Below, piece by piece: positions 1-9,653 of a stretch of DNA of 64,000 nt. The stretch is taken from contig NZ_CP014514.1 of the NCBI RefSeq assembly GCF_001577365.1, positions 1 to 64,000 of the forward strand, given 5' to 3'. How positions within the stretch are numbered: position 1 is the first letter of the stretch; every line of letters begins with the position of its first letter. The translations under genes were made by a program, and so were the position numbers. This stretch comes from Frondihabitans sp. PAMC 28766 (GTDB taxonomy: Bacteria; Actinomycetota; Actinomycetes; Actinomycetales; Microbacteriaceae). The notes below the pieces were generated by a model. That model was not told the DNA's origin and ran no database searches. It saw only the letters and a list, made by a program, of their open reading frames with translations.

Positions 1-672
1 GCCGGTTTGCCGCGTTCGCTGCTTTGCCGCTACAGGACCCGGACGCGGCTGTTGTGGAGCTTCACCGGGCCGTGGAGCAGTTAGGTTTCGTGGGCGCTCT
101 GGTCAATGACCATATCCTGGGCGTGTATCTCGACGACTCCAGGTTTGACCAGCTGTGGGCAGCCCTGGCGGAGTTGAAGGTTCCCCTGTATTTGCATCCT
201 GGGATGCCGCCGGCCGATGAGTGGCACGTGCTTTCCGCGCATCCAGAGCTCGGTGGCGCGTTATGGAGCTGTCAGGCCACGACGGGTGGACATGCGATGC
301 GAGTCGTGATGTCTGGAGTTTTCGACCGCCACCCCGGAGCGACCATGATCCTTGGTCATGCGGGGGAGTTTCTCCCGTTCTAGCTTTCTCGCTTTGACTC
401 TCGATACGCCACCCTCACCATGCCCGCGCCGCTACGCCGCAAGCCGTCGGAGTACTTCGGGACCAGCGTGCTCGTCACCACCAGCGGGGTGCTTTCGCCA
501 GCAGCGATCGAAGCGCTCGTGCTCGTGATCGGCGTCGATGCGGTGCTGTTCGCGCGACTACCCGTACGAGAAAACCGGCGCGGCAGTCGCCGCCCTGGAG
601 CAGGCAACCCTCACCGACGCCGACAAGCAGAAAATCGGTCACGGCAACGCGCGCCGAGTGCTGCGACTGTAA
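1..672 (+). pseudogene. Amidohydrolase (amidohydrolase_2 family), decayed and cut by window edge
   Basis: The frame is open from base 1 and resembles the middle and C-terminal half of the intact amidohydrolase at 57715-58737: FAALP.QDPDAA, ELGFVGALIN-like, PLYLHPG and GVFDRHP are all recognisable. The 5' part lies outside the window. An in-frame TAG at 381-383 interrupts the reading after GHAGEFLPF, and the same frame continues directly after it (SRFDSRYATL). Near 552 one extra base shifts the frame; after it the sequence reads as the expected DYPYEKTGAAVAAL and ends in HGNARRVLRL with TAA at 670-672. Two independent lesions make this a pseudogene. The family hydrolyses or decarboxylates metal-chelated aromatic or cyclic acids; the exact substrate cannot be told. 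Confidence 0.8.
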
Positions 673-1011
673 GCACCCCGCGCAGCGGTCTCTGCGCTTC
701 GTTTCCCGACACGAGCATTCAAGCGTCCACGTGCGGCTAGCGGTGCCGGAAGTCGGGCGTAGTAGGCCGTGATTGTGACAGGTGCGCTGTTGCCCGTTAC
801 ATCCCCGTCAAGGAACCACTCAACTTACAGAATGCTCCGACAAGGTGGCTGGCTTGTGGGAAACCCACATACCGGCGCGAGCTGCCGGAATTGATCGGTT
901 CTGGACGAAGCCACAGCTGCCCAGTTCGCCTTCCGCAAGTCCAGCATGACTGTGTCAAAGCCCGCCGCCACCGCCCATTGGTGTCAGTTGTCAGCGGGTC
1001 TGTAAGAAATC
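673..1011. other. Intergenic, no gene recognised
   Basis: About 340 bases between the amidohydrolase remnant and the first MITE end. Short open frames exist on both strands but none has a ribosome binding site or a recognisable motif. I see no repeats or hairpins of note. Confidence 0.5.
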
Positions 1012-1038
1012 GGGGTCTGATCCTTCTATGGTTCGTTG

Positions 1039-2124
1039 TCAACCCATGAGGCTGTTGAGTTGCCGGAAGATTTGACGAGCGACATAGCGTTTGAGGCAGC
1101 GTCGGATCTCTCGTCGGGATTTACCCTCTGCCGTCCGCCTATCGACGTAGGCCCGAGTTCCAGCATCGGAGACCATGCGGGTGCGGGCGATAATATCCAT
1201 CGCCCGGTTCAGTTGACGGTCGCCGCGGCGGCTGAGACGGTGCCGGACGACGTTGCCGCTGGAGGCCTGGAGTGGGGCGACGCCGGCGAGACTGGCGAAG
1301 GCGGCTTCGGATCGGATGCGCCCTCGATGCGAATAGGCCGCGAGGATGATGGCCCCGGTGACCGGCCCGACGCCTTTGATGTTCAGAAACCCGGGCGCGA
1401 GTTCCTGGACGTGATGGGCCAGAGCAGCATGATTCTGATCGAGTTGCCTTGTTGCGGCGAGAATACTGGTGGCGAGTCGTTTCGCTTCCGATCGGATTGT
1501 TCCGATGACGGAGTCGTCCGTGCAGCGCTCACGCCACCCACCCACGGTCTGCACCTGCGACACGGTCAGCGGGCGGCGTGCGTCGACGCCGAGGCTGAAA
1601 CTGCGAAGGAGCGCGGTAAGCATGTTGTTGTCGGCGGTTCGACGGCTGTCCAACGCCTGACGAGCGACGAGGAGGACTCGCAGTGCTGACCGGATGCCCT
1701 CGGCTCGTGGGGTGCTGAGTTCGCTCAGGGGCGAGGCAATAGCGGTCCGCGCGGCCGCGATCGCGTCGATCTCGTCAGATTTTCCGTGCGCGGACCGGGT
1801 AGCACGTCGTGGTGGCTTCACCTCCCGAACCTCAATGCCCTCGGCCTGGAGAGCGCGGGTGAGGGTTGCACCATAGGAGCCGGTTCCCTCGATGGCGACG
1901 AGCATTGATTCTGGAGCGCGTCGATTTATCCAGCTCCTCGCCCGGGCGAGCCCGGCAGGGCTAGTGGGGAATACTGCCGTGCCAAGGATCTCTCCGGTAC
2001 GAGCCTCGACAGCGGCGTACGTGTGGGTCCTGGCGTGGGTGTCCACACCGATCACATGTGTGAATTCGTCTGCCACGATAGTCACCGTGGTCCATCCTTC
2101 CTCGAAGTGGTCTCTCTCAGCCAT
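1039..2124 (-). CDS. IS110-family transposase (DEDD recombinase)
   Basis: A 361-residue protein. The N-terminal RuvC-like DEDD domain shows VIGVDTHARTH (first Asp, about residue 28), AIEGTGSYG (Glu) and KSDEIDAIAAA (Asp). The C-terminal Tnp_20 domain shows IKGVGPVTGA (helix-hairpin-helix-like) and AGVAPLQASSGNVVRHRLSR, which carries the conserved serine used for strand transfer in this family. The length is normal for an active enzyme and no frameshift is present. In IS110 systems this protein works with an RNA encoded in the adjacent non-coding end that pairs with both donor and target. An identical protein is at 25894-26979. Confidence 0.93.
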   Translation of the reverse strand: MAERDHFEEGWTTVTIVADEFTHVIGVDTHARTHTYAAVEARTGEILGTAVFPTSPAGLARARSWINRRAPESMLVAIEGTGSYGATLTRALQAEGIEVREVKPPRRATRSAHGKSDEIDAIAAARTAIASPLSELSTPRAEGIRSALRVLLVARQALDSRRTADNNMLTALLRSFSLGVDARRPLTVSQVQTVGGWRERCTDDSVIGTIRSEAKRLATSILAATRQLDQNHAALAHHVQELAPGFLNIKGVGPVTGAIILAAYSHRGRIRSEAAFASLAGVAPLQASSGNVVRHRLSRRGDRQLNRAMDIIARTRMVSDAGTRAYVDRRTAEGKSRREIRRCLKRYVARQIFRQLNSLMG

Positions 2125-2360
2125 GACCTGGGAAAATGCTACGAGGCGTGTCTCTAACGAGCCACAAGTCCGCTGACGCGGAACTTGGGCAACCTTCTAT
2201 CAAGCCATCGGAACGGGCCAGGTCGATGCAGGTCCCGCCGGACGGACAGATCAGACCAAAGGCACCGTCGTGAAACGAGCCAGACCAGTAGAGAGTCACA
2301 TCCGGCAGAACCGTGCACCAGCCTGCCAGCCAATCCCAGACCGGCCACAACCATTAGAGA
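2125..2360 (-). ncRNA. Candidate IS110 bridge RNA region, copy 1
   Basis: This is the 236-nt non-coding stretch upstream of the transposase start, inside the element. In the IS110 group the corresponding end encodes the structured bridge RNA whose loops base-pair with target and donor DNA. The assignment rests on position, length and on the shared target of both copies. I did not fold the sequence or identify the two guide loops. Confidence 0.45.
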
Positions 2361-2613
2361 CCAGTAGCGGAACGGCCAGTGGCGCTAAGCCTCAAATTAC
2401 CCGTATATGCGGCCTGCTGAGGGTCCAAAAGCCATGATTTCCGCAACGTACACGCGCATGCGCGACTCGCCGGAACCGATGTGTTCCCACTCCCGAGCGA
2501 GGTGGTGAAAGTTTTGAGACGAGTTCTGAACGCACGTCTGCTCGTCGCGCCTCGAATTCACCCACCGCATCGGCTCCTAACGCCAACCACCGTTCCGGTA
2601 CTGGTCAGACCCC

Positions 2614-2921
2614 GGCCGCTACCGGTATTCGAAAGATGTTGTTTACAACAATTTCGTTTTTCCCAAGATGACCGTGAATCAGACGTCGGAGCTGGAAAGC
2701 CTCGGCCAAGCCGTCCTTGATGCCGCGAGCTGTACGCGGCCGACTCGTTAGCCGTCCTTTATGACGACGTACTAATGCCCTCAGAACTTCGAAAGGCGCA
2801 CGCAGCAATCGACGTGTACGTCGATCGCCTTTACCGACAGACTTCATTCTCAGGTTGGGACGATCGGGTGAAGATGCTGCTCGACCTACACGAGGCCCGG
2901 GAGCTGCAACCCGCGGACTGA
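2614..2921 (+). pseudogene. C-terminal remnant of an MmeI-like (type IIL) restriction-methylation enzyme
   Basis: The frame starts at the MITE junction with GRYRYSKDVVYNNFVFPK, which matches the YNNFPWP-type segment near the C-terminus of MmeI-like single-chain restriction/methyltransferases. It continues with SELESLGQAVLDA. A one-base loss near 2706 shifts the frame, after which ELYAADSLAVLYDDVLMP, ELRKAHAAIDVYVDRLYR and a TGA at 2919-2921 follow. The family enzyme is about 900-1100 residues, so roughly 90% is missing. The catalytic methyltransferase and nuclease parts are absent, so the remnant is inactive. Confidence 0.7.
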
Positions 2922-2937
2922 CCGTACTCTCGTCCTA

Positions 2938-3166
2938 GGGGGTCGAGTAGCAATGGAACGAAAATGTGCGATAAGCCCTCGTCGGCAAACGAGGGATTGC
3001 CGACACGGGCGCGAGACCGACCAAACACCGTCGAATCGCGTCGAGAACTCGCGGTGAAAATCAACGTCGAAAAATCTTTCGGCTTTCCCGACAGCGCCAT
3101 GATCCTTGCCAGCACGGGGCTTTGACCCGTTAGCGCACGTTCTCACGCAATTACTACTCAGACCCC
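2938..3166. repeat. MITE-like element B with TA target duplication
   Basis: A 229-bp non-coding element. Its left end reads GGGGGTCGAGTAGCAATGG. Its right end, reverse-complemented, reads GGGGTCTGAGTAGTAATTGC. Both then share a GTGCG.TAA block, giving imperfect inverted ends of about 38 bp. TA lies immediately outside both ends (2936-2937 and 3167-3168), the target duplication of IS630/Tc1-mariner-type elements. The outer bases resemble those of element A (GGGGTCTGA..AGTA), suggesting related mobilising enzymes. It supplies the stop of the IS256 fragment to its right. Confidence 0.65.
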
Positions 3167-3556
3167 TACATCACCTTGAGCGCGGACTGCTCGTTGGGGA
3201 AATGGCCCCGACGCCTCGTTGCTTGCCGAAAGCGGGCGTTCAACGACTCGATTCCGTTGGTTGTGTAGATCAGTTTCCGGATCTCGAGCGGGTAATCGAG
3301 GAACGGGGTGAATTCGCCCCAGGAGCGTCGCCACATGGCGATCATCGCCGGGTAGATCGGCTCCCACTCTTTCGCGAACTCGTCGAACCTCTGCTCGGCG
3401 GCTTGGACGGTCGGTGCTTGGTAGACCTTCTTCAGGTGGTCGGCGATCGGTTTCCAGTACTTCCGGGAAGCGAATCGGAGGCTGTTGCGAACGAGATGCA
3501 CGACACAGTTTGAACAGTCGCCATCGGCCAGGTCGCCTGGATCGAGTCGGGCCCTC
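3166..3556 (-). pseudogene. IS256-family transposase, C-terminal fragment
   Basis: Readable residues include CVVHLVRNSLRFASRKYWK, YQAPTVQAAEQRFDEFAKE, LIYTTNGIESLNARFRQA and RGHFPNEQSALKVM, the hallmark C-terminal half of mutator-type IS256 transposases (with the catalytic Glu in NGIESLN). Upstream, the expected IQATWP.ATVQT segment is in another frame, so there is a one-base lesion near 3510. The 3' end is cut at MITE B, whose terminal G plus TA forms the TAG stop. The 5' end is cut at the solo IS end at 3557. It is a dead fragment. Confidence 0.85.
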
Positions 3557-3675
3557 TGTGTCAGCCTTGGTGTAGTCACTCGGAGAGTCCGGTTCAGTGG
3601 CGTGGAGGGCGGGGAGGAGTTTTCTGATGGATGTGAGGATGGCGCCCGTGCCGGTTGCGGTGCAGGCTGGGCTGG
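3557..3675 (+). repeat. Solo left-end fragment of the IS3-type element found at 8128
   Basis: About 119 bp nearly identical to the left end of the element beginning at 8128: TGTGTCAGCCTTGGTGTAG, then the leader and the first codons of orfA. Similarity stops abruptly at GGGCTGG (3675). The same five bases CCCTC precede both copies, so they may belong to the element or reflect target preference. It is a relic left by deletion or abortive transposition. Confidence 0.75.
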
Positions 3676-3804
3676 CTCTGACGAGTGAGACGATCAAAAG
3701 GGAATGCGGGAGGGAGCGAACCATGTCTCGAGATTGCATTCACGGTACTCATGTCCCTCGTGTCAACGGCGGCCATCCCGTTCCGGAACAGACCGGACCT
3801 ACCA

Positions 3805-3854
3805 CGCCCTTTGTCTGACGCTCCCCGCATTTCGAGAAGCGCCGACAAAGGGCG
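3805..3854. terminator. Hairpin downstream of the GH92 gene
   Basis: CGCCCTTTGTC (3805-3815) and GACAAAGGGCG (3844-3854) form a perfect 11-bp stem, and part of the 28-nt interior can also pair. It lies 16 bases past the GH92 stop on the minus strand. There is no obvious U-run, so it may be a rho-assisted or bidirectional terminator. Confidence 0.45.
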
Positions 3855-3869
3855 CGGCGGATGTCGTCG

Positions 3870-6800
3870 TCAGTGTTGGAGTGTCATGGCGTAGATCTGG
3901 AGGGTGCTGTTGCGTGCCCAGTCGAGTCCTCCGGATCCCGGTGCGACCCACGCGGGCACGGATGGTGCGGCCAGAGTCAGGGACCGGACGGTTTTCCCGG
4001 CAGTCAACGGCACGGAGGTCTCATACAATGAGGCCTTCGTAGCCGTTTTCCCGCTTCCGGCCTTGAGCTGGTAGGGCGTATTCAGGGCGAGAGTGTTGCC
4101 GAAGTCCGCAGCGTTGTTAGCCCACCCGGTCATTTCGAGGGGGACGGTGGCGTGCTGCGTCGCTGTAGGTGACGACGGCGGTGGCAGCTGCGGACCCGGT
4201 GCTGCCGTTGTCGGCGGCGACGATGTCCAGGCTGGTGTAGTTCCCGCTCGGGAGGGTGATCGCCTGACCGGTGGACTTGACGAAGTTCTTCGCGGTGCCC
4301 GTTGTGGGTGGGGCCTGATAGGTGGCACCTCCAATTGTGGTGGCGCCGGGCGCCGGGAGGAGGTTCGCGGCGAAGCTCAGCCCGGTTCCGTCGAAGTTCC
4401 CTTGGCCGGGATCGGTGAGGGTGGCGACGCCGTCGTTGTTGTAGGCGCCACTGAGGTCAACGGCGCACGAGGTGGCCGTCTGGATGGCGCAGCGGCCGGG
4501 AGCGGTCACGGTGACGGTCGCGGTCTTCGTGACCGCTGTCGCCCCATTCATCGTCACGGTGACAGGGATCCGGTAGGTGCCTGGCTTTGTTCCCGCGGGG
4601 GCGGTCACGGTCACGGGGACGGTGACCTGGGAGGGCAGCCCGTTGGAGGTCGTGGTGACCGTGGAGGTCGACGGCGACACGGACCACCCTGCCGGAGCGG
4701 TGCTGCCGACATGGATCGTGGCCGTTTTGGGGGTGGTGGCCAGGAGTGTCAACTGCAGGTGCTGGCTGGAGGAGTTACTCGTGGTCGGTTCGAGGACGGC
4801 CTGGCTCGGCGACAGGCTGGCACTCACGCTCCGCGTGGTGTTCGAGGCCGTGTCGATTGAGGGCGGGGCGTCCTTCGCGGCGGTCGCCCAGGTGGTGGGC
4901 GCCGTGCTCAAGGTGTAGGCGAGGGTGCCGCCGTGGGCAGTGTCTGCCTGGCTGACCCATGCTTTGTTCGACGGGTGCCCGTTTACGGTGGCGGACGCGA
5001 CGTACCGGTTGCTCATGCTGGAGCCCGGCGCGGACACGTTCAGGGTTCCGCCCTGGCTGGTCCCGTAGGTTCCGATTTTCACCTGGGCTTGCGGGAACTG
5101 GGGCGTGGTGATCACGTCGAAGTCCCCGCCACTGGTCGTCGGGTACAGCCCGAGGGAGGACATGACGTACCAGGCGGACATTTCGCCCATGTCGTCGTTC
5201 CCGGGAATCCCGCCGGGGGTGTTCGTGTAGAGGGTTTCCTGGGCGTGGACGACGGTGGAGGTGTGGCCGGGCTGGCCGGTCCAGGTGTACATGTAGGGCG
5301 CGATAAGGTTCGGTTCGTTGTTCGGGTTGTAGTAGTTCGACGAGTAGTAAGTCAGCGGGTCACTGACCCAGGTGGTGCGGGCGGTGCCGGTCGGGTCGGT
5401 GAGAAGGCCCGCGTAGTCGAAGAAGTCGTTCAGTTTGCTAGTGGTGGTGGCGATGCCGCCCAGCATGTTGACCAGGCCGGCAGGATCCTGCGGGACCAGC
5501 CACTGGTACTCGCTGGCGTTCTGCTCGTGGAATGCGTGGTCACTGCTGACCGGGTCGTACGGGCTGAGCCAGGTGCCGTCCGCGGCGGTCCGCGGCCGGA
5601 ACTGGCCGATCTGGGTGTCGTAGAGGTTCTGGTATGACTGGCCTCGCTTGGCGAACATCGTCGCGTCAGCGGCATGCCCGAGGCCCTTCGCCATCAAGGC
5701 CAGTGATGCGTCTGCGGCCGCGTATTCGAGGGTGGCGGAGGTTCCGTAGTAGCAGTCGTTGTCGTTGGTTTTCGTCGGGCAGCAGTTCGCGGTCGTCCCG
5801 CCTTGGCAATCGGCCGTCGTTTTGATGTTCAGCCCGTAGGGGATGTAGCCGAGGGATTTGTAGTAGTCGACTCCGGCGCGGCCGTTCTCCCGGACATTCG
5901 CCGGGGGAATCTGGGTCGCGTTAGCGCGGAGATATCTGTATGCCTCCTGCGCGTCCGACCCGGTGAGCAGGCCCTTGGACCAGCCTTCCACGAGGAAGGA
6001 GGTGACCGGGTCACCGGTCATGATGTTTCCCTCCTGGTCCTCGAGGTACCAGCGTGGCAGCGCCCCGCCTTCCCGGGCGATCGCGAGGATCGACAGGTCG
6101 ATGTCGTGGGCGACATTGGGGACAAGCATTTCCAGCAGCTGGTTCTGGGTGCGGAACGTGTCCCAGAGCGAGAAGTTGCTGTAGGGGGTGTAGTCGGTGG
6201 CGGTGTGGATCTTCTTGTCGGCGCCGACGTACTGGCCATCGACGTCACCGATCAGGTTCGGGTCGAGCATCGAGTGATAAAGGGCCGTGTAGTAGGTGAC
6301 CTGCTGGTCGTGGGTGCCACCGCCGACGGCAGCCTTGTGCAGCATCATGTTCCACTGGTTGTGCAGGGCCGTGTGGGCGGCGTCGAAGTTGAAGCCCAGG
6401 TGAGCGGTTTCAGTGGTGAGGTTCTTCTGCGCCCCGGCAAGGCCCGTGAAAGACAGGCCCACCTTCGCCACGACGGGCGCGTCGTTCTTCGTGGTGTCAA
6501 AGCTCACCCACGCCCCGTTGGCCCCGGTCGCGGCCGACTCACGGGAGCCTGCCGTCTTCGTGGAGCCTTTCCAGGTGCCGAAGGAAGTGAAGGGTCGGCT
6601 GAGTTGAGCGACGAAATAGGTTTTCTTGCCGTCGTCGACCCAGCCCTGGACGGTGTTCTTGCCCACGACGTGGATGTCGGAGGAGGTGACCCCGGCGCCG
6701 GCGTTGAACATGACGTTCGCCTGCGCGGTGCGGGGGAAGGTGTACTGCTGCCACCCTGTCCGCGCCGTCGCCGTCAGGCCGACTTTGACGTCGTACTTGT

Positions 6801-7317
6801 CGAGGGTCGTCTGGTAGTAGTCGGGCCCTGTTTTCTCGTTCGCGTGACTAAATGTCGAGGCGTACTGTGTCGGATCCGTGGACGTCACCGCGCCAGTCGT
6901 CGGCATCATCGGCAAGTAGTTGAACCGGCAGCCATTGATTGTGGTCTGGCTGAACCCGGTGACCGTCGTCGCAGCCTCGGAGTCACACCCGGTCCCGGAG
7001 CCAGACTTCATCAGGGGGCTCTCTTGCACCATCCCGAACGGTGCACCCGCTGCCGGGAAATCAAGGCCCTGATTCTCGGTGCCGATGAACGGATTCACCA
7101 GCCCGGTCAAATCACTCTGCGCAGTAAGCGGCGATCCCACCGGCATCGAAGCGGCGGGCGCAGCTGCCGTCGCGGTGCTTGCGGACGCGGTCAACGCGTT
7201 TCCGCCGAGAACACCCGCGACGACGACGGCGACCAGCAACGCCGACGCCCTCAGACCTCGCCTCCGGAACGACGACTCTCGACTCTCGTTGGTGCGATCT
7301 GGTGAATATTCGACCAT
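3870..7317 (-). pseudogene. Secreted GH92 alpha-mannosidase with NEW3-like domain, frameshifted near the 3' end
   Basis: The start at 7317 has AGGGG just upstream. The N-terminus carries a signal peptide: a basic stretch to about residue 25, a hydrophobic core LLVAVVVAGVLGG, then an Ala-rich cleavage zone. The catalytic region shows LVNPFIGTENQG, HEQNASEYQW (general acid motif), NNEPNLIAPYMYTWTGQPG and GNDDMGEMSAWYVMSSLG, all diagnostic of GH92 exo-alpha-mannosidases (calcium-dependent, acting on N-glycan or mannan ends). From about residue 830 there is a NEW3/Ig-like module and a further C-terminal carbohydrate-binding-like module. Near 4160 the frame shifts by one base; the rest (ATVPLEMTGWANNAADFGN to YAMTLQH) continues in the other frame to 3870. 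The catalytic domain is intact, so activity may survive. Upstream lies a LacI-type operator. Confidence 0.85.
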
Positions 7318-7355
7318 GACTGACCCCTAGAACTCACGCCTTGCCGCCCCTGGGC

Positions 7356-7369
7356 TGACAACGCTGTCA
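7356..7369. promoter_or_regulatory. LacI-type operator upstream of GH92
   Basis: TGACAACGCTGTCA is a near-perfect dyad (TGACA / TGTCA around ACGC) about 40 bases upstream of the GH92 start. It has the central CG and spacing of LacI-family operators. The sequence differs from the AACGTT operators at 15115 and 15179, so the same regulator need not bind. Confidence 0.45.
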
Positions 7370-7438
7370 AACAATTGCGTCCAGTCTCGACCCAGCCCAT
7401 GCCCCCCGTCTAGGGGTAACGAGAAGAAGTCGAACTAA

Positions 7439-8127
7439 TTATCTTGGTCGGTGCGGCCGAGAGCCCGCAGTCCATCGCGGCTGGCAATCTTTTGTCTTCT
7501 TGGACGGATGGCGATGCATTCTTTTCTCGGCGGGTCGGCATGCACGGGGCGGGAGCGTGCTCGCGATGCGTGTCGTGAAGTGGTCATCCCTTCTTGGGCA
7601 GGGTGGGAATCCGGCCGCGGTGACGCCTTTCTCGTCGGGGTGGATCTCGGCACAAGCGAAGCGGGTGTGGTCATCGACTGCGGCGTGGACGTAGTCGAAA
7701 CCGACCTTGTGATGGCTGGTCGTGTGGTTGCGTGAGTTCTGGTTCGGGTCTGCTCGCCAGCCGCCGCCGCCGGGGATGCGGCCGAGTTTCCTCACGTCAA
7801 CATGCACCAGCTCGCCCGGTCTCTCGCGTTCATACCGGTTCGCCGTCGACCGAGAGGCTCGGATCACCGTCCCGGTGACCGGGTCCAGCCAGGCAGCGGC
7901 GGAACCTGATGCCGGTGAAGGATGCCAGAGATCGTGCGGGCCGGGACGCCGGTCTCGGGAGCGAGCCTCGCGGGACCTAAACGCAGACGAGTCCGGGAGT
8001 CGAGCACTGCCGCCTCACGACCGGGGCTGGTCTTCGACGGCATTCGCCGGGGCCGGCTCGATCCGTCGGAAAGGCCCGCGGCGCCCTCTGCCAGAAAGCG
8101 TGTCACCCACCGGTGTGCGCACCCCTC
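7439..8127 (-). pseudogene. IS481-family transposase fragment, multiply frameshifted
   Basis: Reading from 8127 downward gives CAHRWVTRFLAEGAAGLSDG and SSRPRRMPSKT, the DNA-binding part of IS481 transposases. After a frameshift near 7880 comes STANRYERERPGELVHVDVR and VGFDYVHAAVDDHTRFACAE, which contains the first catalytic Asp and the VHVD/DDH block. Past EKGVTAAGF the reading degenerates, and the third catalytic residue is not recognisable. The N-terminus is cut by the IS3-type element starting at 8128. Non-functional. Confidence 0.8.
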
Positions 8128-8197
8128 TGTGTCAGCCTTGGTGTAGTCACTCGGAGAGTCCGGTTTAGTGGAGTGGAGGGCGGGGAGGAGTTTTCTG

Positions 8198-8629
8198 ATG
8201 GATGTGAGGATGGCGCCTGTACCGGTTGCGGTGCAGGCTGGGCTGGTGGATGTGCCGGACCCGCAGGTCCCCGAGCGTGCGACGCGGCGGACCTATACCG
8301 CGAAGTACAAGCGTGACGTCCTGGTCGAGTACGACGAGTGCGACCGGGCAGGGAAAGGTGCCCTTCTGCGCCGTGAGGGTCTCTATACGTCGTTGATCGC
8401 GTCGTGGCGTGAGCAACGCGACCGCGGCGCTCTGCAGGCTCTGGCCCGGCCAGCGGGCGCCCCGCCCGGATCGCCGGCCGAGCGCGAAGCCGCCCGGCTC
8501 CGCAAGGAAGTCGCCCGGTTGAGCGGTGAGCTCACCACCGCGAGGCAAGTGATCGAGATCCAGGGAAAACTCTCGCTGCTGTTGGGCCAGCTCTCGACCG
8601 ACAGCAGCAGCAAGCCCGACGAGCGATGA
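8198..8629 (+). CDS. IS3-type transposase subunit A (helix-turn-helix)
   Basis: A 143-residue protein from the ATG at 8198, which follows GGGGAGGAG with good spacing. [20 protein letters not shown] and [17 protein letters not shown] form the helix-turn-helix that binds the element ends. From about residue 95 there is a heptad-rich stretch ([18 protein letters not shown]) expected to be the leucine zipper for oligomerisation. Its stop overlaps the start of orfB (ATGA), so the two are translationally coupled. Confidence 0.8.
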   Translation: MDVRMAPVPVAVQAGLVDVPDPQVPERATRRTYTAKYKRDVLVEYDECDRAGKGALLRREGLYTSLIASWREQRDRGALQALARPAGAPPGSPAEREAARLRKEVARLSGELTTARQVIEIQGKLSLLLGQLSTDSSSKPDER

Positions 8630-9653
8630 TCGACGAGACGATCACCGAGCTGACCCCGATGATCGGCGTGAAGGCGGCCTGTGAGGCTGTCGGCCGGCCG
8701 CGGGCGACGCATTACCGGCACCACCGGCTGTCCCCACCACCTGCGCCGCCTGCGGTGAAGGTGCCGGCCCGTCAGCCGCGGGCGCTGTCCGAGGCTGAGG
8801 AGCAGGTCGTGCTCGACGTGCTGCATTCGGAGCGGTTCGTGGACATGGCTCCGGCCGAGATCCACGCGATCCTGCTGGACGAGGGCGTCTATTTCTGTTC
8901 GGTCTCGACGATGTACCGGCTATTGGCCCGGGCCGGCGAGGTGCGGGAACGGCGCCGTCAGGCGACCCACCCGGCGCGGGTGAAACCGGAACTGGTGGCG
9001 ACGGGACCGAATCAGGTGTGGTCCTGGGACATCACGAAGCTGCACGGGCCGGTGAAGTGGTCGTACTTCTACCTGTATTCGATCATCGACATCTTCTCCC
9101 GCTACATCGTCGGCTGGATGATCGCCACCGCTGAGTCCGCCGCTCTCGCCGAGCGGCTCCTCGCCGACACCATCCGCAAACAGCACGTCGATCGCGGCCA
9201 GCTGACGATCCACGCCGACAATGGCTCCTCGATGGCTTCGAAACCTGTCGCGTTCCTGCTCGCCGACCTCGGGATCACGAAAACGCACTCCCGCCCACAC
9301 GTCTCCAACGACACCCGTACTCCGAAGCACACTTCAAGACCCTCAAGTACAGGCCCGATTTCCCGGCGACGTTCGGGTCCATCGAAGACGCCCGCGCCTT
9401 CGGCGCCCAGTTCTACGCCTGGTACAACACCTCCCACCGGCACTCCGGGATCGGTATGCACACCCCGGCCGATCTCCACCACGGCCGAGCCGCCGCTGTC
9501 CACGCCCACCGCGCGCACGTCCTCACCGACGCTTACACAGCCCACCCGGAACGATTCGTCCGACAGCCGCCCGTCCCACACGACCACCCCACGGCCGCCT
9601 GGATCAACCCACCAACCGACCCCGCAAACTCAACAATCAACATCAACAACTGA
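8626..9653 (+). pseudogene. IS3-type transposase subunit B (DDE integrase), frameshifted
   Basis: An rve-domain integrase. The first Asp is in VWSWDITKLHGPVKWSYFYL, the second in LTIHADNGSSMASKP, and the third residue (Glu) in the NPYSEAHFKTLKYRPDFP segment. That last segment is present only after a one-base correction near 9312, where GACACCC stands for GACAACCC. Past the lesion the correct frame continues (HSGIGMHTPADLHHG, DHPTAAWINPP) to the TGA at 9651-9653; the uncorrected frame runs on to 9777 as nonsense. As written, the catalytic Glu is lost. Confidence 0.8.

Larger units (their letters stand above)
1021..2360 (-). mobile_element. IS110-family insertion sequence, copy 1
   Basis: An element of about 1340 bp. 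It is base-identical to 25876-27215 as far as I can compare, including all non-coding sequence. There are no terminal inverted repeats, as is typical of IS110. The boundaries come from the empty target visible at the other end of the host MITE: the uninterrupted GGGGTCTGACCAGTA is split after its GA, and GA is also present at the right junction (2359-2360), consistent with a duplicated core dinucleotide. The end upstream of the transposase gene is long (about 236 nt) and the other is short (about 18 nt), the layout of the IS110 group rather than IS1111. Confidence 0.85.
1012..2613. repeat. MITE-like element A, copy 1, split by IS110
   Basis: Removing the IS110 leaves a ~260-bp non-coding element (1012-1020 joined to 2361-2613) with imperfect inverted ends. 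The left end reads GGGGTCTGA then CCAGTAGCGGAACGG. The right end, reverse-complemented, reads GGGGTCTGACCAGTACCGGAACGG (quoted as GGGGTCTGACCAGTACC plus GGAACGG). A second copy lies at 25867-27479 in the opposite orientation relative to its IS110. No transposase is encoded, so it must be mobilised in trans if at all. No clear target-site duplication is seen at this copy. Its right end abuts the restriction-enzyme remnant. Confidence 0.75.

Noticed and set aside
1036..1689. 217-codon plus-strand frame opposite the IS110 transposase, also at 25891
   Set aside because: Composition is that of a shadow frame; the opposite strand encodes a full IS110 transposase.
4093..7305. Long plus-strand open frames opposite the GH92 gene (255, 234 and 500 codons)
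   Set aside because: Antisense artefacts of high-GC codon bias; no ribosome sites or motifs, whereas the minus strand gives a clear GH92.
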